This document shows, one piece after another, positions 35,165 to 46,258 of a DNA stretch of 64,000 bases (the first letter of the stretch is position 1; each line of letters opens with the position of its first letter). The notes under the pieces were generated by a model, which was given only the letters and a program-made list of their open reading frames with translations, was not told where the DNA came from and made no database searches. The position numbers and the translations under genes were made by a program. Source of the stretch: Clonostachys chloroleuca (taxonomy: Eukaryota > Ascomycota > Sordariomycetes > Hypocreales > Bionectriaceae); assembly GCA_037952775.1 (NCBI GenBank), contig JBANAY010000001.1, positions 2,790,001-2,854,000 of the forward strand, written 5' to 3'.

Positions 35165-36837
35165 CTATGGGTTTAGAATTACCGTCTGAGTCTGAACAAA
35201 CTCCTCGAGTCCCCATTCAGCCCCAAATCTGCCAAATCCGCTCGTCTTGCTCCCGCCGTGTGGCAATGTTGCCTCGTCATGCACAGTTGATGCGTTGACA
35301 TGAACAGCTCCAGTGTCAATTCTCTGTGCCAATTCCAGCGCCTGGTGATGGTTTTTGGTCCATATGGCGCAAGAAAGGCCGTACTCGTTCTCGTTGACAA
35401 TCTTGATAGCTTCATCCACAGTACTGACCGCCACCACGCCGACCAAAGGCCCAAAGGACTCGGCAGAAAAGAAATCCATCGATGGTTCGACGTCTTCGAT
35501 CAAAGTGACTGGAACATCCTGAGGGTCTCGACCGTTGGTCTGAGTTTCAGTGGCAGCAGATACTACTTTGGCTCCTTTCTCCCTGGCTTCTTTCATCAGG
35601 GACAGAGACTTGGCGGCCCCGCGAGTACTGATGGCCTTGTGCGATGCGGCGCGCAAGTTCTTGACCTTATTTCGAAGAGTCTCTTTGAAGGCTTCGGCAA
35701 TGTCAGCCGCGACAATGGCCAGATCAGTAGACATGCAAACCTGACCTCCCTGTTGTGCACCAGTTAGCATGAGAAAGCTCCACTCCCAATATCAGTTTAG
35801 AGAAGGTTCAAGCTCACATTTAACGTCGCACCCTGAAGAATGGCCTCGGCTGCCTTCTCGACATCGGCATCCTTCAGGACGATGGAACAGTTCTTACCAC
35901 CCAACTCCAGCAGCACCGGCTTGAGGGCTCGGCCAGCCGTCTCGGCAATGATTCGACCAACGGCCGTGGAGCCTGTGAAGTTGACCTTCCGAACCGCAGG
36001 ATGCGTCACCAGGGCGTTGACTACATCCGCCGCATCTTCTGGTCGGTGCAAGATGAAATTGACGACTCCGGGCGGGAAACCGGCTTCAACGAACAGTTGC
36101 GCAATGAAGTGGTGAGTTCTTGGACTCAGCTCAGATCCCTTGTGGGGAGGGGACCGTTAGTTTCGCGTCTCATGTTACGTGCATAGGCTCATCGAAGACC
36201 ACTTACTTTGAGTATAGCTGTGTTTCCCATCGCGATAGGTGCCACCACGGCGCGAAAGCCCAGGACCAGGGGAGCGTTCCAGGGTGCGATTCCAAGGATT
36301 ACTCCCATGGGCCGGTTGAAGACGAATCCAAATGATCTTTCGCCTTCTGTGTGAGGGATTGATCCACTCATACTTCTTGATGTAACGAGAGAGGCGCTTG
36401 TTTCAATCAGACTGATGCTGTCGCGGACATTTTGAGTTGCCCAAACCTCAGAGCAATGAATCTCGGTTTGGATAATGTCCTGGATCTCTTTCTCCCGATG
36501 ACGAAGCAGCTGTCTAGTATTAGAGCCTCTCATCATACTCTCTTTTCAATAGGAAAATTTGTTTCTTTTCTTTTTAGGGGGGGGATCATACCTGCGCAAG
36601 GTGCAGGAGCAAACGCCGTCGCTCCAGCGGAGAAGTCCGAGACCATGACTGAAACGCCTGGCCGCTACTTTGGATAGCTTTCTGGCAATCTGAAAGGTCG
36701 GCCGCGTGAAACCGACAACCTATCGAGGTGTGAGTTCTTGGCTCGGTCTCGTCAAAGACGTCAGCGCCATGGATTATGAGTGGTATGTTGGTGACATCGT
36801 CTGGTGTCACCATTGGGTGAGGCTTGGTGTAAGTCAT
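35165..36837 (-). CDS. NAD(P)-dependent aldehyde dehydrogenase (salicylaldehyde/vanillin dehydrogenase-like)
   Basis: Oxidises an aldehyde, here probably an aromatic one, to the acid. Exons on the minus strand are 36837-36592, 36509-36207, 36138-35818 and 35749-35165, giving 484 aa. Motifs are PMGVILGIAPWNAPLVLG (cofactor-site strand), VNFTGSTAVGRII, LLELGGKNCSIVLKDAD with catalytic Glu261, GGQVCMSTD with nucleophile Cys295 (34 residues later, the standard spacing), ESFGPLVGVVAV and the C-terminal LPHGGSKTSGFGRFGAEWGLEEF. Context with a stilbene oxygenase and gentisate enzymes favours an aryl aldehyde. The close resemblance to salicylaldehyde/vanillin dehydrogenases is from memory. It diverges from the cleavage oxygenase. 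Confidence 0.88.
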
Positions 36838-37454
36838 GTTAGTTGTCGTCTGGTGCCTGCATGAGACGAACTTTGGGCTGCCTGGTTTTTAATTGATGGC
36901 AATAACAAAAGATGCAAAACAGATCTTTAGACAGGATTTCGAGCCACTGACTTGAATATAAGAATAAACAATAGCGCCCAGCTACCACATCTTAATGGAC
37001 GGCTGTGGTAGCGGAATCCGGGGGAATTTCGCGGGAGCAAATCCGCTGGGGAATTTTGCGGGGGAGATTCGGAAACCCTGCCGCCACTATAAAGTACGCT
37101 ATTTTAGGCACCTTTCAAGGGTTGATGCTGAGATAAGTAATTACCACAAGTATGTTTATACTGAAGTTATATATCAAGATAGTTAATATAAAAGGCAAAG
37201 ATGATTTTTTATTATAATAATAATTCAAGTCACCTTTACATGTGTTTTTACAGCTCCGGAGACTCTGATCAAGGGCAACCAAGGCAAGTCGGGCATTAAT
37301 ACCAGTGACATATAGTAGCTTCGCCGGGGAGAAATCGGGATCATCTTCCACGTGCTCCTTTGCTCAAAACTCGACTCAGTATTAAACTGTGCCACGCCCC
37401 TAACTATTTCCTGGGCTTTCTTAACCGTATCATTCGCTCGCTTTAGTTTTAGCC
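36838..37454. promoter_or_regulatory. Divergent promoter: aldehyde dehydrogenase / stilbene oxygenase
   Basis: A 617-bp shared promoter. It carries a tandem imperfect repeat with CCGGGGGAA at 37018-37026, resembling the CCGGGGAA element of the other two cluster promoters. An AT-rich stretch follows (37085-37240). Confidence 0.5.
37015..37066. repeat. Tandem imperfect direct repeat (two copies) in a cluster promoter
   Basis: Copy 1 (37015-37037) and copy 2 (37040-37066) share AATCCG, then GGGGAATTT, then GCGGG and GAG. They differ by a CT insertion, one C/T change and a short G-run length difference. Probably a paired regulator-binding site. Confidence 0.6.
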
Positions 37455-39196
37455 ATGTCTGGACATTTCCGAGGCTCCGAGGCCCCCCAGGCCTTCCCAA
37501 AACAGCCCCAGTTTTCGGGGTTCATGAAGCCATGCCGCTTCGAAGGCGAGATCCAGCATCTTGAGGTTGAGGGTGACTTGCCCAAAGAGCTTGATGGCAC
37601 TTTCTACCGTGTCATGCCTGATCCTCAGTTTCCGCCCTTCATTGAGAATGACCCTGTACGTGATGATTCGAATTGAACGGGATGGCGCTAATGCTCGACA
37701 AGTGGTTCAATGGCGATGGCAACATCAGTGCTTTTCGGTTCAGCAAGGGCAGCGTCCATCTCCAGCAAAAGTACGTGCGCACCGAAAAGTTCACCAGGGA
37801 AAGGGAGGCCAAGAGAGCGCTTGCAGGTAAGTCTTGGCCGCATGCTATGTCTCTGAAAGATCACATTGTTCACAACCTGGCTGCACAGGGGCGTATCGGA
37901 ACAAGTACACGGATGCTGTCGAGTTCAAGATCCGCACGACTGCCAACACAAACATCGTATACTTTAACAAGATGTTGTTGGCTATTAAGGAAGACGCAGC
38001 TCCCTGGGCCATGGATCCCGCCACGCTCGATACGATTGGCCTCTGGGATTTCAACGGCCAACTTCCCAGTCTCACCTTCACTGCTCACCCAAAGCTGGAT
38101 CCCGTTACAAAGGAGCTGGTCTGCTTCGGATACGAGGCCAAGGGCGATGGGACGCCGGACATATGTTACTACAACATCAGCCCAAGTGGGAAGTTTACGC
38201 AGGTTGTCTGGCTCGTGTCGCCCGTGGTGGGGATGATTCACGATTTCGCAGTAACTGAAAACTGGGTAGGTAGTGGCCACCACCTACGGAGATTGATATC
38301 GACTAATCGACGGCTGCAGGTTCTGTTCCCAATGATCCCTCAATTATGTGATATTGATAGACTCAAGCAAGGAGGAGAGCACTGGCAGTGGGACCCGGAA
38401 GTCCCCTTTTACCTGGGCGTCCTGCCGCGCAGAGGGGCCAAAGGCGGTGATATCAAGGTATGCGTGGTATCGAGAGCATCCTGATCTCATTGGCCTTCCC
38501 TGTTATTCACAGTAATGTCTGATTTTGCCTTCTCTTTAGTGGTTCAAGGCTCCAAATGCTTTCCCGGGCCACACCACAAATGCATACGAAACGCCCGAGG
38601 GCAACATCGTTTTCGACCTCCCCTTGACCGACAAAAACGTATTCTTCTGGTGGCCTGACGCGAACGGGAACGCCCCAGAGCCCCACGATATTCAAGCCAA
38701 TTATGTGCGGTTCACGCTCGACCCTAAATCATCCGACCTCGAGCTGCCCCCCCACGAGATCATCGCCGAGTGCGATATGGAGTTCCCCCGGATCGACGAT
38801 CGCATGTCCATGAAGCGTCACAGGCATAGCTTCTTCGACATGATGGATCCTACCCGGGGCACGGAATTTGCCGCCATCATGCCTGTGCTCGGCGGCGGGC
38901 ATCCCTTGTACAACTCCCTGGGCCATCTTGACCACCACACCGGCCAGCTCGAGGTGTATTTCCCCGGGAAGACGCACATGGTCCAGGAGCCCGTGTTTGT
39001 TCCCCGGTCGGATGCCGCGCCCGAGGGTGACGGCTTCCTGATCGTGCTGGTGAGTAACTATGCTACCATGTCGAGCGAACTGCACATTGTAGACACTAGA
39101 AACTTCTCCACCGCGAGGGCAATTGTCCATTTGAACATTCGATTGAGGGCAGGGTTGCATGGAAACTGGGTTGATTCAAGGGATCTGGAGGATTAA
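37455..39196 (+). CDS. Carotenoid/stilbene cleavage oxygenase (lignostilbene or resveratrol dioxygenase-like)
   Basis: Non-haem Fe(II) dioxygenase of the carotenoid-cleavage family. Exons are 37455-37655, 37703-37826, 37889-38265, 38320-38457 and 38540-39196, giving 498 aa. Four iron-ligand His are visible in family context: TAHPKLD (His175), MIHDFAVTE (His226), PGHTTNAYE (His291) and LHGNWV (His487). The start is MSGHFRGSEAPQAFPKQPQF; the soluble, signal-less N-terminus EGEIQHLEVEGDLPKELDGT fits fungal stilbene/resveratrol cleavage oxygenases as well as some apocarotenoid oxygenases. Such enzymes split stilbenes into two aryl aldehydes. Neighbouring aldehyde dehydrogenase, hydroxylase and gentisate dioxygenase genes favour a stilbene rather than a carotenoid. 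That substrate call is inference. Confidence 0.88.
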
Positions 39197-39307
39197 AACA
39201 GTTTACCGCAAGTCGGTTCTATCTATATAACGAATCTCCATCAAATAATGCTTGAATTTACCTGGACGAGTGATGACAAAGTTGGTAACTATTCACGCGT
39301 ACAGTTA

Positions 39308-39740
39308 CTATTGCCGCATCAATAACATGGCCAGAGGCGGATATGATGGGAAGATATAGTTGATGACTGCTAGCTTATTGTACCGTAGCAAGGAGATTCG
39401 CACTTGAGGAGTGTCTTCCCAGTCGTTCTCGATGCCTTGGAGGTATCTATCGAAGAATTTGCACAGATCAGCCGGGTTTTCAGGCCGCGCAATATCGTGC
39501 CATTCATGATGAGGGTGGATTCGCAGTCTGGACATCTTCCATTAGAACATGTCCATGAAAGAGATGACGGCCTGGGAGACATGAGACTTGCCATTCCTTA
39601 AATCCCTGTAGCGCGGAGCCCCCTCATTGTTCCAGCAACGTGGATGGAACTCGATAACTGCTCACGACGTAGGCTGGAATCTTGTTCTCAAACTTGGGAA
39701 TCTTGGCAGCCCAGTACGCGGTGTTGGCTAACGAGTTTCT
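39308..39740 (-). pseudogene. Decayed CocE/NonD (peptidase S15) hydrolase fragment
   Basis: Minus-strand 39535-39308 reads RIHPHHEWHDIARPENPADL, then CKFFDRYLQGIENDWEDTPQ and VRISLLRY, like the end of the catalytic domain of CocE/X-Pro-dipeptidyl-peptidase-type hydrolases. Upstream on the same strand (about 39737-39661) another frame gives YWAAKIPKFENKIPAYVVSSY, also family-like. The pieces are in different frames with stops between them, so this is a relic. It may be the eroded remains of a seventh cluster gene. Assignment rests on remembered family sequence. Confidence 0.5.
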
Positions 39741-40317
39741 TTCACCAATGCCCACATATTCTTCCTTCAAACTGGGGCTTAATCATGCATCTAAGCTAGA
39801 TACACCCAGAACACTTTCGATGAGATGCGATAGAACCGACCTGCTATTGTGTTCATAAGCATAGCGTTGAACTGTGCTTCGCAGATGCCCACCCCAAAGT
39901 ACTCTCTCTAATACAATCCATCTTTTCCTCTCTGATATAAACCCCCCGCTAAACTGGCCTGAAATCCTCTAGGTCCCATTTACTATTAATTCTCAAGCCT
40001 TAGTAGTTGTTGTATCGGCTTTGGCTGCAGTAGGAGCGCTTCCCCTGATTGGATGGGCTGAGACTGAATTCCTGTTGGTCCTCTAGCTAATTTATCTTTG
40101 CCCTGCTGACATATTTATTGGTCTTATGCATCAATTCGACAAGTAATAACATGGATCCTTGCCTCTTATACAGGAACCAGAGCGGGGAAAAGCATAATTA
40201 TGATGAGTGCCTTTATAATCACAGTCATTTGGGGCCTCGACTCAGTTTCTTCCAATATCTGCGAGTCATCCGTCCATTTTCAATACGCCAGCTATTTCCG
40301 TCTGATGATAATGTTAG

Positions 40318-41146
40318 CTAGCGACCCATATCCTACTTTTAATCTTTTCCTAAACCTTCCTCCTGAACTTCGCTATAAGATATGGCTTAATGTATTGCTA
40401 ACTCTCAAGCCGTCCATTTATTTGTACCACAGGGGTTGCTGGCGTCATCGGCTACTTGATCTATCCGATGAATGGTATGGCCTAGATGATGAGGGCCCCC
40501 GGTTTCCTTTCGACTTGAGCTAGTTAAGAAGATATAGCTTAAAGTTCCCTTGGTGTATGTTAATTATAAAGTATGGTAAGCTGTACTCAAGTATAGAGAG
40601 CAATATAGATTGCCATTCTTCTCCCTCCCAATCACAGAGCGCTTAGTATTTCTACACTCTTTTAATGCAAAAATTAATACACTTGGTATTCTATATAAAG
40701 AGTAGGAAAATCTTGTTATTTTTGAGCTTGCCGATCTTCTTTCAAAACCTGAGCGTATTAATCAGACTATGACCCCAATATCAACTATCCAGCATTTCAT
40801 TCTCTCAGAACGGATGCTCAAAAGTTGTGTCTCTGATCTTGATGACTTATTTAATTATGATGGAGTGGAAACGCTCTATATTGTTGATGGTGAAATGCCA
40901 GAATTAGATGTAGTAAGTTCCCCTACAGGGTTGCTGTAATCCTGGGAATATGAACCTTCTGGAGGGAAGGGCTGGAGATGGGACCCAGAACAACGCAGGT
41001 TTGCAGTCCAGGAGAATACTCAAATCAGAAGCCCAACATCATATGCGCTGATGGAAGAGGTTGCCAGGGTGATGACCGAGGTTTATTCTACCTCTAGTTT
41101 CGAATCACTCCTTTCTATTGTTCCTGTAAATGTTTCTAGGACATAG
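40318..41146 (+). pseudogene. Decayed 2EXR-domain gene
   Basis: Plus-strand fragments follow the order of a Sordariomycete 2EXR protein. They are FNLFLNLPPELRYKIWLN, then IYLYHRGCWRHRLLDLSDE with a stop at 40521-40523, then in other frames LADLLSKPERINQTM, VETLYIVDGEMPEL and SYALMEEVARVMTEVY, ending near 41146. Several stops and frame changes separate them and the stretch is AT-rich. Function of 2EXR proteins is poorly known; fungi carry many variable copies. Confidence 0.55.
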
Positions 41147-42026
41147 AGTTTTCAAAGCGAAGCTTGATGATGTACAAGGGCAGTAGCCGGAGCTTAGCTT
41201 CTGGACTCGTTTCTATAATAGGACATTAAAACATTACATGCAATTGGGCGCGATTTTGATGTAACATCTTGGTGACATCGTGACTTCTATTGCTACCTAT
41301 GTAATTGCCGTTGTGCTGGCTGCGCGCGTTGTTATTTCTGCTTCCTTGATCTCGTTTACCTTGACCCTTATGAACACTATTAACGGACGTAGCCTCGGGC
41401 TGCCTTGAGCAGGTAGGTCAGATCCTATCTGCCGCGATGATGATGAATATAATCAATAGCTACAGACTCTAGCTACTCCTATCCGCGCTGACCCCCCTTT
41501 GGCTGATCTTTGGATGAGTCGTCTGTCTGTAGACGACCACGGGGGCGAGTGGTGCATTTGGCATGAATGGATGCACGTATAAAGGAGAAGAGGGCGTGAC
41601 GGTAGGCAGTCCGTCGAGATCTTTCTGATTGCATACCCGGACTTTCCTCCCCCAGGTCGAGCATTCAAATGCAGCTCATATGCACCTCCCAATACCCTGG
41701 AGAGGGAAGATCTCTCTCCGTAGATGGTGTTGCAGGTTCTCTACTCTATGGCTTCACCTGTCTTGCCAGTTCACCTACCCTGTATGTATCCTCTGCATCG
41801 GCTCAAGATCAGTGTGGATTAAAACTATAGATATAAAGTATTCATGTTGGTAACTATTGGCACCATTGTTTTGCTGAGTCAATTATGCCATCGGCCCAAT
41901 GGAATGTCACATTCAGTGTATCATCAACGGGTGCCAGTTGACATCGCCTAGGCTCACATTTGGTACCAATATCTCGCTCAGCGGATATTCGTAAATTAGT
42001 TGATAGATAAAGGCCGCAAAGTCACT
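41147..42026. other. Intergenic region without recognised gene
   Basis: About 880 bp between the 2EXR relic and TSC1. No supported ORF; moderately AT-rich. Confidence 0.4.
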
Positions 42027-45000
42027 CTAATCCGTCTTCCCACGTACAAAGTCGTTTACCCCAGATCGGAATCCCCGAAGCCCAGAAGATTTCTTCTCTT
42101 TCTTTCCCCCAGTGCTGCCTGCAGCAACATCCTCTTCCTTTTGTTTGCCCTTCCCGTCCTTGCGAACAACATTTTGCACACCGCCTAGATCGACAAGTTA
42201 GCGCTTATTCCCATAGACTTGTGAAACACATGAAAAGCGTATCTTACCTCTGCCGTGATAACGTTGCTCTGGGCTCACGGGCGGTGGCCCTCCTTCAGTC
42301 GCTGAGGGCGTTGCAGGCCTGGCCCCAGAGTTTGACGCTCCTACGCTACCCAATTTCCCTTCCAAGGGAGGGGTAACGTTGTAGGAAGTAGCATCTGGAG
42401 CGACCTCAGGATTGGAAAACACCCGAGGTCGTATCCTTGTCCGAACAGGACTAGTTGAACCTTGTGGCGGATACTCTGGCGATCCGGTAAGTGGTCCGCT
42501 TGATACCTCGTGCTTGATCTGCTCTGGGGTTGCTCCAGATTGCATATCTAACAGAGATGATTGCAGAGCCGTGTACTTTCGGATCAGCATGTCATATTGG
42601 TGCTGCATCTCTGCCTGCCTCGCTCGGCTTGACTCCAATATGCCCTGGATTTCTGGCCTCTGTATTGTCACCGGAGGCTTCACTTGCTCCTGTGCCTCGG
42701 CCAGTTTCGCCTGCAGTTCAACGATTTGTTCCTGGAAAACGTTTCTGGTCTGCTGTGATTCGCTCTCGATCGCGGCGAGCTTCATGATCATCTCTTCCAC
42801 TCTGTTTTCAGCAAACACTGCGGCGTCGACAGCTGCAGAACGCTCCTCCTCTTTCATTCGACACTCTTGTTCTACCTGGCCTAGGCGGTCAGCCTTGGCT
42901 CGTAGCCTTTCCACCTCAGCAGCATGCAGCTCAATAGACTGCATGTTCTGTTTCCAGTTGAGTTCCTTGACCTCGCCATCACATACAAGTTGGCGGAGCT
43001 TCTCACATTCCTGCTGGGTCGCTTCCAGATCTGTACGCACAGCCTGGAGCTCCGTGGCGGTCTTTTGATATTGGTCCCGCAGGTTCTTCATCTTGGTCGA
43101 GAGATCTGCCTCCCACTTCTTGGCCACTGCCCGGCTCTTTTCCGACTCTTTGCGGACCTGCATTTCTGCCTTCTTAGCTTCCTCATACCGACCCTTGAAA
43201 TTTCGATTCATGATGATGAGATTTTGAGTCTCTGCCTCAGTCGCAGCTTGGGAGACCTGCTTCCTACGCAGCTCTCCGATATGCGCAATGTGCTGCTGCT
43301 TCTGATATCTCTCGAAACTGAGATCGTTCTGCAACATAAAGTTCTGGCGCTGCAGATGGGAAACTTGGGCCGCGAGTTCTGCCACCAGAGGTGTAGGGTC
43401 TAAACTCTCTACTGGAGGCTGCGACTGCCCTCTGCTTTGTTCCTTGGCCATATCTTGATGGCTTGTGGTATCTGAATCATTCCCTTCTGTTGATATGGAT
43501 TGCCGAACCTTGGCTCCCCTCGTTGCATCCATGATATCTCGTAGCTGCGAATGTGAAGTCGATTTGGCTAGCAGTCCCTGGCCATCGGGAGTTGACGCAC
43601 GCCCCCTAACCTCGGGACTGCCCCAATCTGACACAAGGCTAATCCTGGAGTCTAGTCGAGCTATCGTGGATGAAGAATCGTTTCTACTCTTAAGCTCGGA
43701 GCGGTACCCATCCATGAGAAGCATCCCTGACATTGACCGATGGAGGAGAGCCGAGTCAATGTTATCCTCAGACCCAACAGTGGCCATTCCTCGTCTGTCA
43801 TCTATTGCTCCCGTCGGAAGTGACCAAGCGGCGATTGGTTTTTCAGTTCCCACATAGAGCTCCATGCATTGCGCAATGACCTCTGCCGCTTCACTCTGAA
43901 TCCATCGCTCGAGATCGGATTTCTCTGAGTCAATAGTCAGAGTATGGAAATTAGGATGGAGTAAATGGCATCTTCTGAATTGCTCAGACCGATCTCGCAT
44001 TTCCGTTGGCTGAATCTCGATATCATCTGCGTCGGCCATATTGGCATGGCGCAGATATCGCTGCGGCTTTCGGATATAGTCCATGAAATTAATGGGGTAC
44101 AGGCCATATAGAATCGTGTAGTAGTTTGCCAAATGAGACACAGCCTCATCGCTGGCACCATAAACATGCTCACAAGCCTCCCACCCACTAAACTTTTCCG
44201 GATCATGAGATGGGGTTTCAGTCACACCTGCTTTTTCCTGAGTCCAGAACAATAGCCGAGCATAAATGTTGAACAAGACTGGAAGATGGGGTACAAGAGA
44301 GCTTGGCATGTGTGGCAGCAGCATTATCAAAGCAGTCAGGGCCGACGAAACAACAACCGTAGACGTATCTTCTTGCAGGCAGGTGAGAAGATTCTTGAAC
44401 ATGGTCCCTTGAAGGATCTGATGCAGATGTGGAGGGTGGCTCTGTATAAAGTCGCATAAGAATCGGAGAGCAGCCTTGCGGTGTTGGGCTTGGACGAAGA
44501 AGCTATCGAGAGAGGCGAAGAATTGCTATTACCAAATCATTAGCTTAGCACCTTTGAAATCAAAGGATATCATCATCGCCGTACCTGTGGTCGCATCTTT
44601 CCAAATTGAATGATTGCTTGACGAAATATACGTTCATTGAACTCCATTCCCGCAACACCCTTTACAAAGGCTGGGTAGAAGCAGTCCATCCAGATCGTGA
44701 ACATATGGTGCATAATGGCGTTCAAGGGCTCGTCTCCCTCGGAGTTATCCTGAAAATCGACCGCAAAGCTCACTATGTCCATCAACGACCCGATCGTTTC
44801 GTCCACAATACCCTTCTCGTGGGATGGGCGCTCGCTTAGAGTTTCTTTGAGAATATCCACCCAGAACGTCACTCGGTCGGCGGTCTGCAGCATGGGTAGC
44901 AGCTGTCGGATAACGCCAACCCACACGGAGGAAGCATCTTGATTGCCTCTGACATGTTTGTCGAAGATGGATACGAGCTCCTCCTGGAGCCGGTCTGCTG

Positions 45001-45253
45001 CCGCTTCCTCGTACTTGGAATGGCGCTGGAGGTAGGAGCCGATGGTCTCTGTCAGGTCGTCGGGCAGAGGGGCCTGAGGGCTGGCTGTGAAGGCGGTGAT
45101 CGCCTTGGACAGGTCTTTGAGGGAACTAGCATCACGGAGGTCTCTGTTAGCCACAGTCGTGGGTTGAGGCAGGCAAGGCCCCGGGGGTCTGGGTGGCGGG
45201 CGTTGAGGGAGTCCGCTCAAGAAAAGATTTCCAACGTACGTTTGTGAAGCCAT
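42027..45253 (-). CDS. TSC1: Hamartin (TSC1 orthologue)
   Basis: Scaffold of the TSC1-TSC2 complex, which restrains Rheb/TORC1 signalling. Exons on the minus strand are 45253-45240, 45125-44585, 44525-42248 and 42184-42027, giving 996 aa. The short first exon gives MASQT and joins to SLKDLSKAITAF, the conserved start of fungal hamartins. The N-terminal helical hamartin domain includes YEEAAADRLQEELVSIFDKH, FFVQAQHRKAALRFLCDF and LVPHLPVLFNIYARLLFW. A Ser-rich middle is followed by a long coiled coil (about residues 530-800, many Gln/Glu/Lys heptads such as MRKEQ-type stretches), then a Pro/Ser region. The basic tail (GKKEKKSSGLRGFRSGVNDF) is on the last exon. The first intron is 114 nt, in frame and free of stops. 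Confidence 0.88.
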
Positions 45254-46258
45254 CACGCCGGAAGCTCTCTGACAGGGGCAAGCTCCAATGGAGCCAGCTC
45301 CGTAGCTCTTCCTATAGCTCTGGTGTGAGTCAGTCGATGGCACGGGATCTGTCGATGGGGATTATGATGCGGTCGTGCAGGACAAGGACCTCATTCTCGG
45401 TGGCACTTTCGCCGGCATCCGGGTGTCTGACGCTGTGCTGCGTGGTGGGACTGCTGTGATTTGAGTGGGCTGAGGGCCCGGGCACAGGTCTCGAGGTGCC
45501 CGTGGGTATCGCCATGGGCTGATCCGGCGTTGGGTACTTGCGCAGGCTAGATGAGTCAGGTACCGGCCCAAGTACCGAGCGCAGCTGATTTCTTAGCAGC
45601 TACATGGCTGATCGACCCACAAGCATAACCCCGCGAAATTCGCGGCTTTCAGTGGGCCCGCTAAGCGTCACAGCTGCAAGCGATCCCCTGTGGAAGCCAC
45701 TTTCTGGGGGCCGTAGCAGCATTTCCGAGCATCGGGACTGCCCGCCATTGGCTTTGAGTTTGAGACTTGGCTGTTATGGCCTGTGGAGGAGGGGCAGTGG
45801 TCTTCTGACATACCGCCAGACGCAAGAGGGTACTTGGTTTTGCCCGGATCAAGCCACCTGAGATGTACTCTTGAATCCGGTGCCGACGCAGATGCTCTCC
45901 ATCCTGGGTTAGGCATGTTGTCACCGTCCAGTCACCTTTGAAGGTTGGAGAGGGGTTGGTTCCCTTGGGAGCAACCTGGCCCTTGCTTCAGGTACTTTGC
46001 AGCCACAGAGATGTAGTATGTAGAGGAGGAGGCGTGCATCCCATCGTCGCGTGATCTGATCTGGCAAGCTCCAATCCTTTTCATTCTGCTCACTACCCCT
46101 CACCCTCAGCTACTACTTCTACCTCTCCTCCTCCCTCCCTCCTTCCTCAGCTTTTTCCCCTTCTTCGCTATCATCAAGAAAGCATCAATCCACCCACCAA
46201 TCATCACTTTTATCATCCCACCTGTCTTTAAAAGACACCACCCCATACTACCGTCAAG
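45254..46258. promoter_or_regulatory. Divergent intergenic region TSC1 / DJ-1-like gene
   Basis: A 1-kb shared upstream region. The side near 46110-46160 is CT-rich on the + strand, as expected just upstream of the DJ-1-like gene. No other gene was recognised. Confidence 0.45.
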
